A DNA stretch of 64,000 nucleotides from Marinimicrobium sp038419845 (GCF_038419845.1 NZ_JBCAQT010000005.1:199691-263690), one strand, 5' to 3'. Shown: positions 33,224 through 42,811, numbered from the stretch's first letter. Made by a program: numbers and translations. The notes: generated by a model not told the origin, from the sequence alone.

Positions 33224-34177
33224 ATGTTGAATCTTTTCTGGTTGGCTTTGGGCCTGGTGCTGTTGACCGGCGGGGGCGAAGCCCTGGTTCGCGGGGCCCT
33301 GGCTCTGGCGCGCCGCGCGGGGGTGTCGCCGCTGCTGGCAGGCCTGGTGATTGTCGGCTTTGGCACCTCGGCGCCGGAGCTGGTGGTATCGCTGGAGGCG
33401 GCGCTCAATAATCAGCCGGACATTGCCCTGGGCAATGTGGTCGGGAGCAATATTGCCAACATTCTGCTGATACTGGGCCTGAGTGGCCTGATTCTGCCGC
33501 TGTCGGTACAGCGCAATGCGCTCAAACGGGACGGTTTTGCGATGCTGGGCGCCACCGGGCTGTTTTTGCTGTTCGCCTGGAATGGAGCACTGACGCGCAC
33601 CGATGGCCTGATGATGCTGGTGGCACTGGCGGCCTATCTGATCTGGTCCTATCGCACCGAGCGGGTCCAGCCGGATGCGCCGGAGGTGGCGCTGCATCAG
33701 GCCGAGTCGGAAGAGCTGACCCATGTGCCGCCGTCCTTGCCGCTGAGCCTGCTGTCGGCAATTGGCGGCCTGGTGCTGCTCATCCTCGGCGCGCGCGCCT
33801 TTCTGACCGGCGCCGTGGGCATCGGGCAGTGGCTGGGCGTGCCCGAGGCGATCATCGGTCTGACGCTGGTGGCCGTGGGCACCTCGCTGCCGGAGCTGGC
33901 GGTGTCGCTGATTGCGGTGCTGCGCCGCCACGGCGATGTCGCGGTGGGCAACATCCTGGGCAGCAATATCTTCAATATCCTGGCCATTCTCGGCGTGTCT
34001 TCCATCATCCAGCCGCTGCCCCTGGCGGGCCGCCTGATGCTGATCGATCAGTGGGTGATGTTGGCCGTGGCCCTCGCGCTGGTGGGCTTTCTGATCACCG
34101 GTTTGCGCCTGAATCGGGTGGAGGCGGGTATTCTTCTGGGCGGGTACGTGATTTACGTGGCTTCGATGGCGGTGTGA
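33224..34177 (+). CDS. Calcium/sodium antiporter (CaCA family, YrbG-like)
   Basis: A 317-residue inner-membrane protein with ten or so helices arranged as two homologous halves. The alpha-repeat motifs GFGTSAPELVVSLEAAL (near residue 45) and AVGTSLPELAVSLIAVL (near residue 222), each followed by GNVVGSNIANIL / GNILGSNIFNIL, are diagnostic for K+-independent Na+/Ca2+ exchangers. It starts 24 bp after galE, on the same strand, and may be co-transcribed. Confidence 0.93.
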   Translation: MLNLFWLALGLVLLTGGGEALVRGALALARRAGVSPLLAGLVIVGFGTSAPELVVSLEAALNNQPDIALGNVVGSNIANILLILGLSGLILPLSVQRNALKRDGFAMLGATGLFLLFAWNGALTRTDGLMMLVALAAYLIWSYRTERVQPDAPEVALHQAESEELTHVPPSLPLSLLSAIGGLVLLILGARAFLTGAVGIGQWLGVPEAIIGLTLVAVGTSLPELAVSLIAVLRRHGDVAVGNILGSNIFNILAILGVSSIIQPLPLAGRLMLIDQWVMLAVALALVGFLITGLRLNRVEAGILLGGYVIYVASMAV

Positions 34178-34197
34178 TTGTTCCTCCACCCGGAATG

Positions 34198-34291
34198 GCG
34201 GATGCGCTTGACGCTCCGAAACGTCGGACCGATCCGCCCTACGGATGGCACGGAGGTGGCGTAGGGCGGATAAGCCTAAGGCGCATCCGCC
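34198..34291. repeat. Imperfect palindromic repeat, copy 1
   Basis: Arms beginning GGCGGATGCGCTTGACGCT and ending in GGCGCATCCGCC match the perfect palindrome at 49755-49835, but the left arm carries about 15 extra bases. It lies between convergent genes. Two copies in one window suggest an interspersed REP-like element. Confidence 0.75.
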
Positions 34292-34301
34292 GTTGCCTGA
34301 C

Positions 34302-35252
34302 TTACACCAACTCTTTATCGGTCGCGAACGCCAACGCAAAGGCCCCGGGCCCGACATTGACGGTGCCGGTCATGCTCATCATTGAGAGCATGGTTTTGAG
34401 GCCTTTGCGCTCGCAGTCTTTGCGAAACTCCACCAGGATCGTGTGGTTTTTGATCTCCTCCAGCGGCCCGCCGTAGCTCATGGTGATGACGTCGCTGGTC
34501 AGTCCCTGTTTCGCCTGGCGGCGCACGTGGGCAAACAGCGTTTCCAGGCTGCCCCAGAATCCCTTGCCCGTGGTCATTTTTTCGGTCTCGCCCTTGTGCA
34601 GCTGCACGATGGGGCGCAGATTGAGAATGTTGGCGATCTGGAAGCTCAGCCAGGAAATTTTGTGGTCTGACTTGCGCATGTGTCGACGCACCCGCATGTA
34701 GGACAGGTCGTTGGGGACGATGTAGCCGTAGACCTGGTCCCGCATTTGGTCGATTTCCCGGATGGAGCGATTCAGCGGCGCCTTCTCTATCCTGACCCGC
34801 TTGACCAGCTCGTACACCAGCAGGGCATGGCCGGTAAACATCGACATGCTGTCGTGCAGACGGATCCGGAAGGGCGGGCGTTCGGGCTGCTGTTGGCTGA
34901 TTTCCCGGAATCTGGGCTCGTTGACCAGCGCCGCCTCCGACACCCGTTTGAACACCTCGCTTTTGCGGCTGTTGATGGTCACGACCTGGACCAGATCGTA
35001 CTTGGGCAGCAGGCGCTGGCGCAGGATTTCGGTCATGTCCTGGACCGAGAGCGGTTCCGACTGGGCCAGGCCGTACTTCTCCCGGCTGTGGGAGAGATAG
35101 AACTGCAGGGTGCTTTTGGGGTTGCGGTAGTCGAGCTGCCGACCTCCGGCGTGCCGGATGTAAATGGGCAGCACTTCGATATTGTGCTCGCGGATGAACT
35201 GGGCGGGCAGGTCGCAGCTTGAGTCTACGGCGATGCAGGTGCGCGCGTTCAT
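34302..35252 (-). CDS. DegV-family fatty-acid-binding protein
   Basis: A 316-residue cytoplasmic protein of the DegV family, which binds a fatty acid between two domains. The start CIAVDSSCDLPAQFIREHNI matches the family's TDSTADLP opening with Ser in the anchor position, and VLPIYIRHAGG follows. The C-terminal VGPGAFALAF is the usual VGPGxLG-like ending. FakB-type members feed fatty acids to a kinase, but no fakA is seen here. It stands alone between a palindromic repeat and the PhoQ-like gene. Confidence 0.83.
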   Translation of the reverse strand: MNARTCIAVDSSCDLPAQFIREHNIEVLPIYIRHAGGRQLDYRNPKSTLQFYLSHSREKYGLAQSEPLSVQDMTEILRQRLLPKYDLVQVVTINSRKSEVFKRVSEAALVNEPRFREISQQQPERPPFRIRLHDSMSMFTGHALLVYELVKRVRIEKAPLNRSIREIDQMRDQVYGYIVPNDLSYMRVRRHMRKSDHKISWLSFQIANILNLRPIVQLHKGETEKMTTGKGFWGSLETLFAHVRRQAKQGLTSDVITMSYGGPLEEIKNHTILVEFRKDCERKGLKTMLSMMSMTGTVNVGPGAFALAFATDKELV

Positions 35253-35402
35253 GGTGCCTCCGAATCCTGGGAAACTGGTTATTAAAAGATACTGACGCCA
35301 GTTTCCGGTTTTTTCAGAGCATTACCCAGTGGTTATTACCACTGTCGTGTGTGCGGCGATGTCGCTGCGTTTTGTGAGACTTGGCTCACAAGTATAGTCG
35401 AT

Positions 35403-36806
35403 TTACTCCATGGCGGCCGGCGCTGATCCGGCCCCAAACTCTGCTTTCACCCCTGCGCCACCCAGTTCAGAGCGCTCGAGGCTGAGCTGCCCGCCGTAAC
35501 TGCGCACAATGTCGGCCGCCACCGCCAGGCCGATGCCCTGGCCGGGCTGCAGGCTGTCCAGCCGTTGGCCGCGCTGCAATACCCGCTCCCGCTCGGCTTC
35601 CGGGACCCCGGGGCCATCATCGTCCACTTGCAGAACCAGCGTGTTCCCGTCGCCCCGGGCGCTGAGTCGTACCCGGGCCCGGCCGTATTTGTAGGCATTG
35701 TCGAGCAGGTTACCGAGCAGCTCCAGCAGATCCTGTTCGTCGCCGGGAAAGCGTACCTCGGGCGCCAGCGCCAGCTCGGCGTCGATGGGTTTGTCCCGGT
35801 AAACCTTGTCCAGCGTCTGGATCAGGCGCTCGGCGGCCGGCTGGATGGGCGCCCGGCGGTGCAGCCCCTGTTGCTGCTCTGATACGGCCCGCTTGAGCTG
35901 ATAGTTCACCACCTGGTCCATCCGGTCGACCTGGTCGCGGACTACCTGATGCAGTGAATCATCCGTCTGACGCCGCTCGGAGGAGTCCTCCGCGTGGCTG
36001 CGAAGCACGGACAGCGGGGTTTTGAGACTGTGTGCCAGGTTGCTCAGGCTCTCCCGGTAGCGTTGGCGCAGCGCCTGCTCGCGCTGGAGCACCTGGTTGA
36101 GGTTGTCGACGATCGGTTGCAGCTCGCGCGGGTGCTGCCCGCGAATGTGGCCGGTCTCGCCCCGGCGCATGGCATCGAGTGCCTGGGCCAGCTTGGGCAG
36201 CGGCCGTAGGCCCCAGCGCAGAATCGCGCTCTGGGTGAGCAACAGGACCAGAGCGGCGGCGCCCAGCCAGCGCCAGAGCTGGCTCCGGTAGCTGGCAAGC
36301 TCGGCACGATAGGCGCTCTGGTCGCGCAGCAGAGTGATCTGAAAGGGGTGTTCGGCGCCGCTGTCATCCTCCCAGATGACCGCATAGCGGGCGCGCCAGT
36401 GGGGTTGCTCCTGCAGCTGCACTTCATCCATCTCCAGTCGCCCGGGTTCCGCCAGTGGGGCGCTCAGGGAGGGTATTGATGACAGTAATCTGGCCGAACT
36501 CGACTGCCAGATGGGCCGCTCGTCCGTCGGCGATTCGATGATCGCGTAGAGGCCGGAGTTGACCCGCTCGAACTCCGGCTCCAGCAGGGCTTCGGGCATA
36601 TCCAGTGTAGCCCCGTTTTCGGTCTGCTCCAGCTCGGCGACACTGAGCAGCAGATAGACGTGGCTCTGGAGCCGCTCCTCGGCCGCCGTGGTCAGGCTGC
36701 GCTGGAAGGCGCGCTCGAGCACCAGTCCGGTGGCCCCCAGAAAGATGGGCAGCAGGCAGATCGAGGCCAGAAACAGGCGGCTGCTGATTGACAGAGGGCG
36801 GCTCAC
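35403..36806 (-). CDS. phoQ: PhoQ-like sensor histidine kinase
   Basis: A 467-residue inner-membrane kinase. Helix 1 spans about residues 9-30, a periplasmic sensor follows, helix 2 is at about 182-200, and then come HAMP, the DHp domain with the H-box NLAHSLKTPLSVL (near residue 271) and an HATPase domain (NLLDNAYKYG, DDGPGVPEAERE, GQGIGLAVAADIV). The H-box SLKTPL matches PhoQ. The sensor is short with few acidic residues, so the Mg2+/antimicrobial-peptide input of enteric PhoQ should not be assumed. It overlaps the regulator gene by four bases. Confidence 0.88.
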   Translation of the reverse strand: MSRPLSISSRLFLASICLLPIFLGATGLVLERAFQRSLTTAAEERLQSHVYLLLSVAELEQTENGATLDMPEALLEPEFERVNSGLYAIIESPTDERPIWQSSSARLLSSIPSLSAPLAEPGRLEMDEVQLQEQPHWRARYAVIWEDDSGAEHPFQITLLRDQSAYRAELASYRSQLWRWLGAAALVLLLTQSAILRWGLRPLPKLAQALDAMRRGETGHIRGQHPRELQPIVDNLNQVLQREQALRQRYRESLSNLAHSLKTPLSVLRSHAEDSSERRQTDDSLHQVVRDQVDRMDQVVNYQLKRAVSEQQQGLHRRAPIQPAAERLIQTLDKVYRDKPIDAELALAPEVRFPGDEQDLLELLGNLLDNAYKYGRARVRLSARGDGNTLVLQVDDDGPGVPEAERERVLQRGQRLDSLQPGQGIGLAVAADIVRSYGGQLSLERSELGGAGVKAEFGAGSAPAAME

Positions 36807-37492
36807 GTCGTCGGGGGCTCCCCGGGCAGGTTCAATCGATACCCCAGGCCGCGTTGGGTGGTGATCAGTTTCAGTTGGCCGTCCGGGTCCAGCTTGCGCC
36901 GCAGTCGGCCGATGAACACTTCAATCACGTTGCTGTCCCGATCGAAGTCCTGGTCGTAGAGGTGTTCGGTCAGCTCGGTTTTGGACACCGCCTGGCCCTG
37001 ATGCAGCGCCAGATAGGCCAGGGTCTGGTACTCATAGCCGGTCAGCTCCACCGGCTGGTCGTCGAGGGTTACCCGCCGGGCGCTGGTATCAATGCTCAGG
37101 GGGCCGCCCCGGATCACCGCGCTCGCGTGGCCGCTGGCCCGGCGCAGCAGGGCGTTGAGCCGGGCCTTGAGCTCTTCCGGGTGGAAGGGTTTGGTGAGGT
37201 AATCGTCGGCCCCCGACTCCAGCCCCTCAACCTTGTCCTGCCAGGAGCCGCGGGCGGTGAGGATCAGAATGGGGTAGTGGCGCTCTTTGGCCCGCAGCTG
37301 GCGAATCAGCGACACGCCATCAAGCAGAGGCAGGCCCAGGTCGACAATGGCGACGTCGTAGGGGTGCTCCTCTCCCAGGTAGAGGCCCTCCCGGCCATCG
37401 GGGGCCACATCCACCGCGTGCCCTTCGGCCTGCAGTTGCCGCTGGATCTGTTGGCACAGGGCCGGATCATCTTCCACCACCAGAATGCGCAT
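36803..37492 (-). CDS. phoP: PhoP-like OmpR-family response regulator
   Basis: A 229-residue regulator: receiver domain with Asp9-Asp10, phospho-acceptor Asp51 in AIVDLGLP and Lys101-region TKPF, then a winged-helix DNA-binding domain (TGYEYQTLAYLALHQG ... VIEVFIGRLRRKL). ARGSWQDKVEGLESGADDY is very close to E. coli PhoP. It follows a PepSY protein gene by 24 bp and overlaps the kinase gene (ATGA), so the three probably form one operon. Likely controls envelope and divalent-cation genes. Confidence 0.9.
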   Translation of the reverse strand: MRILVVEDDPALCQQIQRQLQAEGHAVDVAPDGREGLYLGEEHPYDVAIVDLGLPLLDGVSLIRQLRAKERHYPILILTARGSWQDKVEGLESGADDYLTKPFHPEELKARLNALLRRASGHASAVIRGGPLSIDTSARRVTLDDQPVELTGYEYQTLAYLALHQGQAVSKTELTEHLYDQDFDRDSNVIEVFIGRLRRKLDPDGQLKLITTQRGLGYRLNLPGEPPTT

Positions 37493-37516
37493 AACAGAAC
37501 TCCCTACGGGTTGCGA

Positions 37517-37852
37517 TCAGGAGCGGAGCAGACGGCCGCTCTGGGCGTCGACTCCGACGTTTCGGACACGGCCATTGTCCAGCAGGATTTTCACCCGGTA
37601 GATCAGTCGGCCGTTTTTCTGCGTCGATTGCACCTTGAGCACCTTGCCGCCGTAATGCTTCTGCACGATGGCGGCCGCCTGGGAGGCCGAGATGCGCTCC
37701 TCCGACTGGGCGAGCACCATCGGGCTGGCGCCGTGGGCGGGGGCTGCAACAGTAAACGCGGTGCCGGAGGCGGCAATCAGCACCAACAGTAAGCGGGCGC
37801 CGAGTGCCAGGCGGCGCGCAAGCGGGAGCGAGATCAATGGGCCGTATGTCAT
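37517..37852 (-). CDS. PepSY-domain periplasmic protein
   Basis: A 111-residue protein with a signal peptide (helix at about residues 18-38, cleavage near AHG). Its single PepSY domain covers residues 52-108 (ISASQAAAIVQKHYGGKVLKVQ ... VRNVGVDAQSGRLL is its course). PepSY domains are thought to inhibit or sense proteases. Small PepSY proteins often precede PhoPQ-like two-component genes, as here, and may modulate the sensor kinase from the periplasm. The long open frame extending upstream is antisense to proA and was not accepted. Confidence 0.8.
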   Translation of the reverse strand: MTYGPLISLPLARRLALGARLLLVLIAASGTAFTVAAPAHGASPMVLAQSEERISASQAAAIVQKHYGGKVLKVQSTQKNGRLIYRVKILLDNGRVRNVGVDAQSGRLLRS

Positions 37853-38037
37853 AGTCTGGTATCCGGAGGCTGTACCCGCGTAGCTTACCCTGTCGCGTCC
37901 CGGGTTTACAGGCGTCGACCGTTTCAGTGTACCTGCCGGAGCTGAACCGAAGCTGAAAGTGGGCCAGGGACGCGGTTGGGGGCAAAATGCCTGAAACGCC
38001 AGTCGCAAAAAGGCCCAAAAGGCACGGGTAAACAGGG

Positions 38038-38043
38038 TATAAT
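38038..38043 (+). promoter_or_regulatory. Consensus -10 element ahead of proA
   Basis: A perfect TATAAT about 62 bases before the proA ATG. No good -35 match is visible at 17 bases spacing, so activity may depend on an activator. It lies in the divergent pepSY/proA spacer. Confidence 0.35.
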
Positions 38044-38104
38044 TGCCCCATTCGAGACAACGTGAACCGCATTGACCGAACCCGAGGTTGAGAACCAGAC
38101 TTTT

Positions 38105-39370
38105 ATGACCGAACAAGACACCGTGATTGACTACATGGCCGAGCTGGGGCGCAATGCCCGCGCCGCTTCCCGCAAGCTGGCGGCGGCCTCCACCGGGGTG
38201 AAAAACCGTGCACTGCTGGCCATGGCCGAAGCGCTGGACGGCGCGCGCGCCGAGCTGGCCACGGAAAACCAGAAAGACCTGGACGCCGGTCAGGCCAATG
38301 GCCTGGAGCCGGCCCTGCTGGATCGCCTGGCGCTCAAGCCCGCCACCATCGATGGCATGATCGAAGGCCTGCGCCAGGTGGCGGCACTGCCGGACCCCTG
38401 CGGTGCCATTACCGATATGACCTATCGCCCCAGCGGCATTCAGGTGGGCAAGATGCGCGTCCCCCTGGGCGTGGTCGGCATCATTTACGAGTCGCGCCCG
38501 AACGTGACCATTGATGCCGCCAGCCTGTGCCTGAAGTCGGGCAACGCCGCGATTCTGCGCGGCGGCAGCGAGGCCATTCACTCCAACCGGGCCATTGCCC
38601 GCTGTCTGGCCCGGGGGCTGACCGAGGCAGGCCTGCCCACCACGACCGTGCAAGTCGTCGAAACCACCGACCGCGCCGCCGTGGGCGAACTGATCACCAT
38701 GCCCGAGTACGTGGATGTGATCGTGCCCCGGGGCGGCAAGAGCCTGATTGAGCGTATCAGTCGCGACGCCCGGGTGCCGGTGATCAAGCACCTGGACGGC
38801 ATCTGCCACGTTTATATCGACGGCAAGGCGGATCTGGACAAGGCCTTTGATATTGCCCTGAACTCCAAGACCCACCGCTACGGCGTCTGCAACGCGATGG
38901 AGACCCTGCTGGTCAGCCGCGAAGTGGCGGCCGAGATTCTGCCGCGCCTGGCGGAGGCCTACCGCGAGAAAGGCGTGGAGCTGCGTGGCTGCGAGCGCAC
39001 CCGGGAGCTGATTGAGGCCCAGAACGCCACCGACGAAGACTGGGCCACCGAATATCTGGCACCCGTCCTCTCGATCCGGGTAGTGGATGATATGGATCAG
39101 GCCATCGAGCATATTGCCCGCTACAGCTCGGCGCACACCGAATCCATCGTGACCGAGGACTACACCCGGGCGCGTCGCTTCCTGACCGAGGTGGATTCCA
39201 GCTCGGTGATGGTCAATGCCTCCACCCGCTTTGCCGATGGCTTCGAGTACGGGCTGGGCGCCGAAATCGGCATCTCCACCGACAAGTTGCACGCCCGCGG
39301 CCCGGTGGGCCTGGAAGGGCTGACCTCCCAGAAGTGGGTGGTGCTGGGCGACGGGCACATCCGCTCCTGA
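38105..39370 (+). CDS. proA: Gamma-glutamyl phosphate reductase
   Basis: A 421-residue cytoplasmic enzyme of proline synthesis, reducing gamma-glutamyl phosphate to glutamate semialdehyde with NADPH. Key family segments: GVVGIIYESRPNVTIDAA, SGNAAILRGGSEA, HLDGICHVYID and CNAMETLLV with the catalytic Cys near residue 260. ATG 38105 gives the usual N-terminus; an in-frame TTG at 38072 would add 11 residues. Its TGA overlaps the nadD ATG, tying it to the nadD-rsfS-rlmH run. Confidence 0.95.
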   Translation: MTEQDTVIDYMAELGRNARAASRKLAAASTGVKNRALLAMAEALDGARAELATENQKDLDAGQANGLEPALLDRLALKPATIDGMIEGLRQVAALPDPCGAITDMTYRPSGIQVGKMRVPLGVVGIIYESRPNVTIDAASLCLKSGNAAILRGGSEAIHSNRAIARCLARGLTEAGLPTTTVQVVETTDRAAVGELITMPEYVDVIVPRGGKSLIERISRDARVPVIKHLDGICHVYIDGKADLDKAFDIALNSKTHRYGVCNAMETLLVSREVAAEILPRLAEAYREKGVELRGCERTRELIEAQNATDEDWATEYLAPVLSIRVVDDMDQAIEHIARYSSAHTESIVTEDYTRARRFLTEVDSSSVMVNASTRFADGFEYGLGAEIGISTDKLHARGPVGLEGLTSQKWVVLGDGHIRS

Positions 39371-40032
39371 TGACCGAGAAGCACAGCGGCATGCGGCGCA
39401 AAATCGGCCTCTTTGGCGGTACCTTCGACCCGGTGCACAACGGGCACCTGCGTATGGCTTTGGAGGCCGGTGAGGAACTGGCGCTGGAGCAGGTGCGCCT
39501 GCTGCCCTGCCACCGGCCGCCGCACCGCGAAACTCCCAATGTCGACAGCGACCAGCGCACCCATATGCTGCGCCTGGCCGTTGAGTCCTGCCCGCTGCTG
39601 AAGCTGGACGACCGGGAGCTGCGCCGCGACGGGCCCTCCTATACCCTGGAGACGCTCCAGAGCCTGCGCGCCGAGCTGGGGCCCGAGGTGAGTCTGATCT
39701 GGGTCATGGGCAGTGACTCCTTCCTGGGGCTCGAGTCCTGGCACCGCTGGCGCGAGTTGCTCGATTACGCACACCTTCTGGTGGTGGCCCGGCCCGGTTG
39801 GGAACTCCCGCAGGAAGGGGCACTCCATGACTGGTTGCTCAACCATCGGGCGGAGTCCCAACAAAGTCTGGAGGCGACCCCGGCGGGCTCGGTACTGGTG
39901 CGCTCGTTGCGCCTGCTGCCCATTTCGGCCACTGAGATACGGCAGATCATCGCCGGCGGCCAGTCCCCCCAGTTTTTACTGCCCGAATCAGTCTGGCAGT
40001 ATGTTCAAAAACGCCGGCTTTACCATCCTTGA
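39370..40032 (+). CDS. nadD: Nicotinate-nucleotide adenylyltransferase
   Basis: A 220-residue enzyme of NAD synthesis, joining nicotinate mononucleotide and ATP. It has the nucleotidyltransferase start GLFGGTFDPVHNGHLRMALE with the HxGH motif, and ends in the ISATEIRQIIA segment that contacts ATP. The ATG at 39370 overlaps the proA stop. Met8 (39391) is an alternative, and would sit right before the first strand (RRKIGLFGG). Confidence 0.94.
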   Translation: MTEKHSGMRRKIGLFGGTFDPVHNGHLRMALEAGEELALEQVRLLPCHRPPHRETPNVDSDQRTHMLRLAVESCPLLKLDDRELRRDGPSYTLETLQSLRAELGPEVSLIWVMGSDSFLGLESWHRWRELLDYAHLLVVARPGWELPQEGALHDWLLNHRAESQQSLEATPAGSVLVRSLRLLPISATEIRQIIAGGQSPQFLLPESVWQYVQKRRLYHP

Positions 40033-40113
40033 GACGGCGGCCCGGCCGGTGATTGACGCAGGGCCGGTTTTCCATTCACCCCATAGATAGTCAACGAACA
40101 GAGTAGGTAGCGA

Positions 40114-40455
40114 ATGTCCGCAGAGTTAAATCAGATCATTGTCGAGGCCCTGGAAGATCTCAAGGGAAAACAGATTGTCCAGCTCGATGTCAGAGAGCTG
40201 AGTTCGGTCATGGATACCCTGGTGTTGGCCAGCGGTACCTCCAGCCGGCACGTCAAGTCCCTGGCCAATAACGTCGTGGAAGACGCCAAGCAGCAGGGGC
40301 ATCCGCCCATCGGGGTCGAGGGCGTCGATTCGGGCGACTGGGTTCTGGTCGACTTTGGCGACATTGTCGTGCACGTCATGCAGGAAGAGACCCGCAGTTT
40401 CTACGATCTGGAAAAGCTCTGGTCGATGGAGCCGGGCAGCCGCTCCGCCACCTGA
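40114..40455 (+). CDS. rsfS: Ribosomal silencing factor RsfS
   Basis: A 113-residue protein that binds uL14 of the large ribosomal subunit and blocks subunit joining in nutrient-limited cells. Family segments: DVRELSSVMDTLVLASGTSSRHVKSLA and the WVLVDFGDIVVHVM strand near residue 75-88. It precedes rlmH as in most gammaproteobacteria. An AGGTAG purine stretch precedes ATG 40114. Confidence 0.95.
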   Translation: MSAELNQIIVEALEDLKGKQIVQLDVRELSSVMDTLVLASGTSSRHVKSLANNVVEDAKQQGHPPIGVEGVDSGDWVLVDFGDIVVHVMQEETRSFYDLEKLWSMEPGSRSAT

Positions 40456-40465
40456 GTCGCCGACC

Positions 40466-40933
40466 ATGCGCATTCGTCTGATTGCTGTCGGGACCAAAAT
40501 GCCCGCCTGGATCGAGCAGGGGTACACCGAGTACGCCAAGCGTCTGCCCCGGGACTGCACGGTGGAGCTCGTGGAATTGCCGCTGGGACCGCGTGGCAAG
40601 AGTGGCTCGCCGGCGGTGGCCATTGAGCGCGAAGGGCAGGCCATGCAGGCCGCCGTCGGCAAGGGCGACAAGGTGATCGCGTTGGAGGTGGAAGGCCGCC
40701 CCTGGAGCACCGAGAAGCTGGCACAGAATATGGACGCCTGGCGGATGAGTGGGGCCAACTACAGCCTGCTGATCGGTGGGCCGGATGGCCTGTCCCCAGC
40801 ATGCCGGGCGCTCGCTGAAAGTGAGTGGTCACTGTCGCCACTGACACTGCCGCACCCACTGGTGCGCCTGGTGGTGATCGAGCAGCTGTACCGGGCCTAC
40901 TCGATCCTGCACAATCACCCCTACCATAAATAA
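40466..40933 (+). CDS. rlmH: 23S rRNA pseudouridine-1915 N3-methyltransferase
   Basis: A 155-residue SPOUT methyltransferase, exactly the E. coli length, that uses SAM to methylate pseudouridine 1915 in helix 69. It begins MRIRLIAVGTKMPAWIEQGY. The knot region has LLIGGPDGLSPACR and LTLPHPLVRLVVIEQLYRAY, ending in NHPYHK. ATG 40466 lies just after rsfS and is chosen from this conserved N-terminus. Confidence 0.96.
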   Translation: MRIRLIAVGTKMPAWIEQGYTEYAKRLPRDCTVELVELPLGPRGKSGSPAVAIEREGQAMQAAVGKGDKVIALEVEGRPWSTEKLAQNMDAWRMSGANYSLLIGGPDGLSPACRALAESEWSLSPLTLPHPLVRLVVIEQLYRAYSILHNHPYHK

Positions 40934-40954
40934 CGCCACGACCCCCGAGACGCC

Positions 40955-42811
40955 ATGTCAGAAGACCAGCGCTTTAAAGACCATCACCGCGAATCGAGGA
41001 TATTCCTCAGTCGGGTGATCATCACCTCGGTGATCATGGCGTTGCTGGTGGCGCTCGTGGTGGCGCGCTATTACAGCCTGCAGGTGGTGCATCATGAAGA
41101 CTATGCCACCCGCTCGGACCGCAACCGGGTGCACGTCCAGCCCGTGCCCCCCACCCGGGGGCTGATTTACGACCGCAATGGCGAGCTGCTGGCCGATAAT
41201 CGGCCCAGCTACACCCTGTCGGTCATTCGCGAGCGGGTCGACGATATGGACGCCACCCTGGCGCTTTTGCGCGACCTGGTGGATGTCTCCCAGAACGACC
41301 TGGAAAAATTCTACGATCAGCTGCAGCAGTGGCGCCGCCCCTTTGAGGCCATTCCGCTGCGCTTCCGCCTGACCGAGGAAGAAATCGCCCGGCTGGCGGT
41401 CAACGAATTCCGCCTGGAAGGGGTCGAAGTCAACGCCCAGTTGGTGCGCCACTACCCGAAGGGCGAGCTGTTCGCGCACGTGCTCGGCTATGTGGGCCGC
41501 ATCAGCCAGGCGGACCTGGCCGAGTTTGAAGAAGATCAGTACCAGCGTTACAGCGGTACCCACTCGATCGGCAAATCGGGTCTGGAGCATCAGTACGAAG
41601 GGCTGCTTCTGGGGCAGGCCGGCAGCCAGAATGTGGAGACCAACGCCCGGGGGCGAGTGCTGCGTGTGCTCGACCGGGTCGACCCCAAGCCGGGCGAGGA
41701 CATTTATCTGCACCTGGATGCGCGCCTGCAGAAGGCCGCCTCCGAAGCTCTGGGCGATCACCGGGGCGCGGTGGTGGCCATGGACGTCAATACCGGGGGC
41801 ATTCTGGCCGCGGTCTCCATGCCCAGTTTCGATCCCAACCTGTTCGTCACCGGCATCAGCTTCCGCAATTACCGTGAACTCAATCAGTCCCTGGATCTAC
41901 CGCTCTACAATCGCTTCCTGCAGGGTCAGTACCCGCCGGGGTCGACGCTCAAACCCATGATCGGTCTTGGGGGGCTGCACCACGATGTGGTTGATACCGA
42001 CACGACCGTCCGCGACCCGGGCTACTATCGCCTGCCCGGCGTCGACCGGCTCTACCGGGACTGGAAGCGCGAGGGGCACGGCATGAAGGTGGACCTGCAC
42101 CAGGCGGTGGTGGAATCCTGCGATGTGTATTATTACGATCTCGGGCATCGGATGGGGGTGGATCTGATGCACAAGTTTGGCGAGCACTTTGGCCTGGGGC
42201 GGCGCACCGGTGTGGACATTCCCTCCGAGCGCAGCGGCAACTGGCCCTCGCGGGAATGGAAGCGCAATAACCGGGGGATGGCCTGGTATCCGGGCGATAA
42301 CCTGAACATGGCCATCGGTCAGGGTTATGTGCTCACCACGCCCATTCAACTGGCCCAGGTCACGACCACCCTGGCAAACCGGGGCCGGCGACTGCGCCCG
42401 CAGATGGTGCGCCAGATCGGGGAGCAGGAACAGCTGCCGGCACTGGAAGAGCATCTGCAGGTGGATCAGGAGCACTGGGACTATGTTCTGGAAGCCATGC
42501 GCGACGTCATGCATGGTCCGCGCGGCACGGCCCGCCGGGCGGCTTTCGGGGCCGACTACGAAATGGCCGGCAAGACCGGTACCGCCCAGGTGGTCGCCAT
42601 CCCCCAGGGCGAGGAGTACGACTCCGAAGCGCTGGAAGAGCGTCAGCGCGACCACGCGCTGTTTGTCGGCTTTGCGCCCGCCGATAACCCGCAGATCGCG
42701 GTGGCGGTGGTGGTAGAAAACGGCGAATCCGGCTCGGGGGTCGCGGCACCCGTGGCCCGACGGGTGTTCGATGCGCATTTGCGGGGGCTTTATGAAGTAC
42801 CGGCCGAGTAA
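40955..42811 (+). CDS. mrdA: Penicillin-binding protein 2
   Basis: A 618-residue transpeptidase for rod-shaped wall growth. It has an N-terminal anchor helix (about residues 22-45), a dimer/pedestal domain containing RNRVHVQPVPPTRGLIYDRN, and the transpeptidase domain with active-site PGSTLKPMIGLGG (Ser near residue 330), SCD near 388 and KTGTA near 541. The partner glycosyltransferase RodA follows 21 bp later. Together they belong to the elongasome. Confidence 0.95.
   Translation: MSEDQRFKDHHRESRIFLSRVIITSVIMALLVALVVARYYSLQVVHHEDYATRSDRNRVHVQPVPPTRGLIYDRNGELLADNRPSYTLSVIRERVDDMDATLALLRDLVDVSQNDLEKFYDQLQQWRRPFEAIPLRFRLTEEEIARLAVNEFRLEGVEVNAQLVRHYPKGELFAHVLGYVGRISQADLAEFEEDQYQRYSGTHSIGKSGLEHQYEGLLLGQAGSQNVETNARGRVLRVLDRVDPKPGEDIYLHLDARLQKAASEALGDHRGAVVAMDVNTGGILAAVSMPSFDPNLFVTGISFRNYRELNQSLDLPLYNRFLQGQYPPGSTLKPMIGLGGLHHDVVDTDTTVRDPGYYRLPGVDRLYRDWKREGHGMKVDLHQAVVESCDVYYYDLGHRMGVDLMHKFGEHFGLGRRTGVDIPSERSGNWPSREWKRNNRGMAWYPGDNLNMAIGQGYVLTTPIQLAQVTTTLANRGRRLRPQMVRQIGEQEQLPALEEHLQVDQEHWDYVLEAMRDVMHGPRGTARRAAFGADYEMAGKTGTAQVVAIPQGEEYDSEALEERQRDHALFVGFAPADNPQIAVAVVVENGESGSGVAAPVARRVFDAHLRGLYEVPAE

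Noticed and set aside
33176..34357. A 393-codon Gln/His-rich frame opposite the Ca2+/Na+ antiporter
   Set aside because: Antisense to a clear membrane transporter; the Gln/His richness is the mirror of Leu/Val codons.
37853..39358. Upstream extension of the PepSY gene across proA
   Set aside because: The extension is antisense to proA and lacks any domain; the PepSY protein has its own ATG and signal peptide at 37852.
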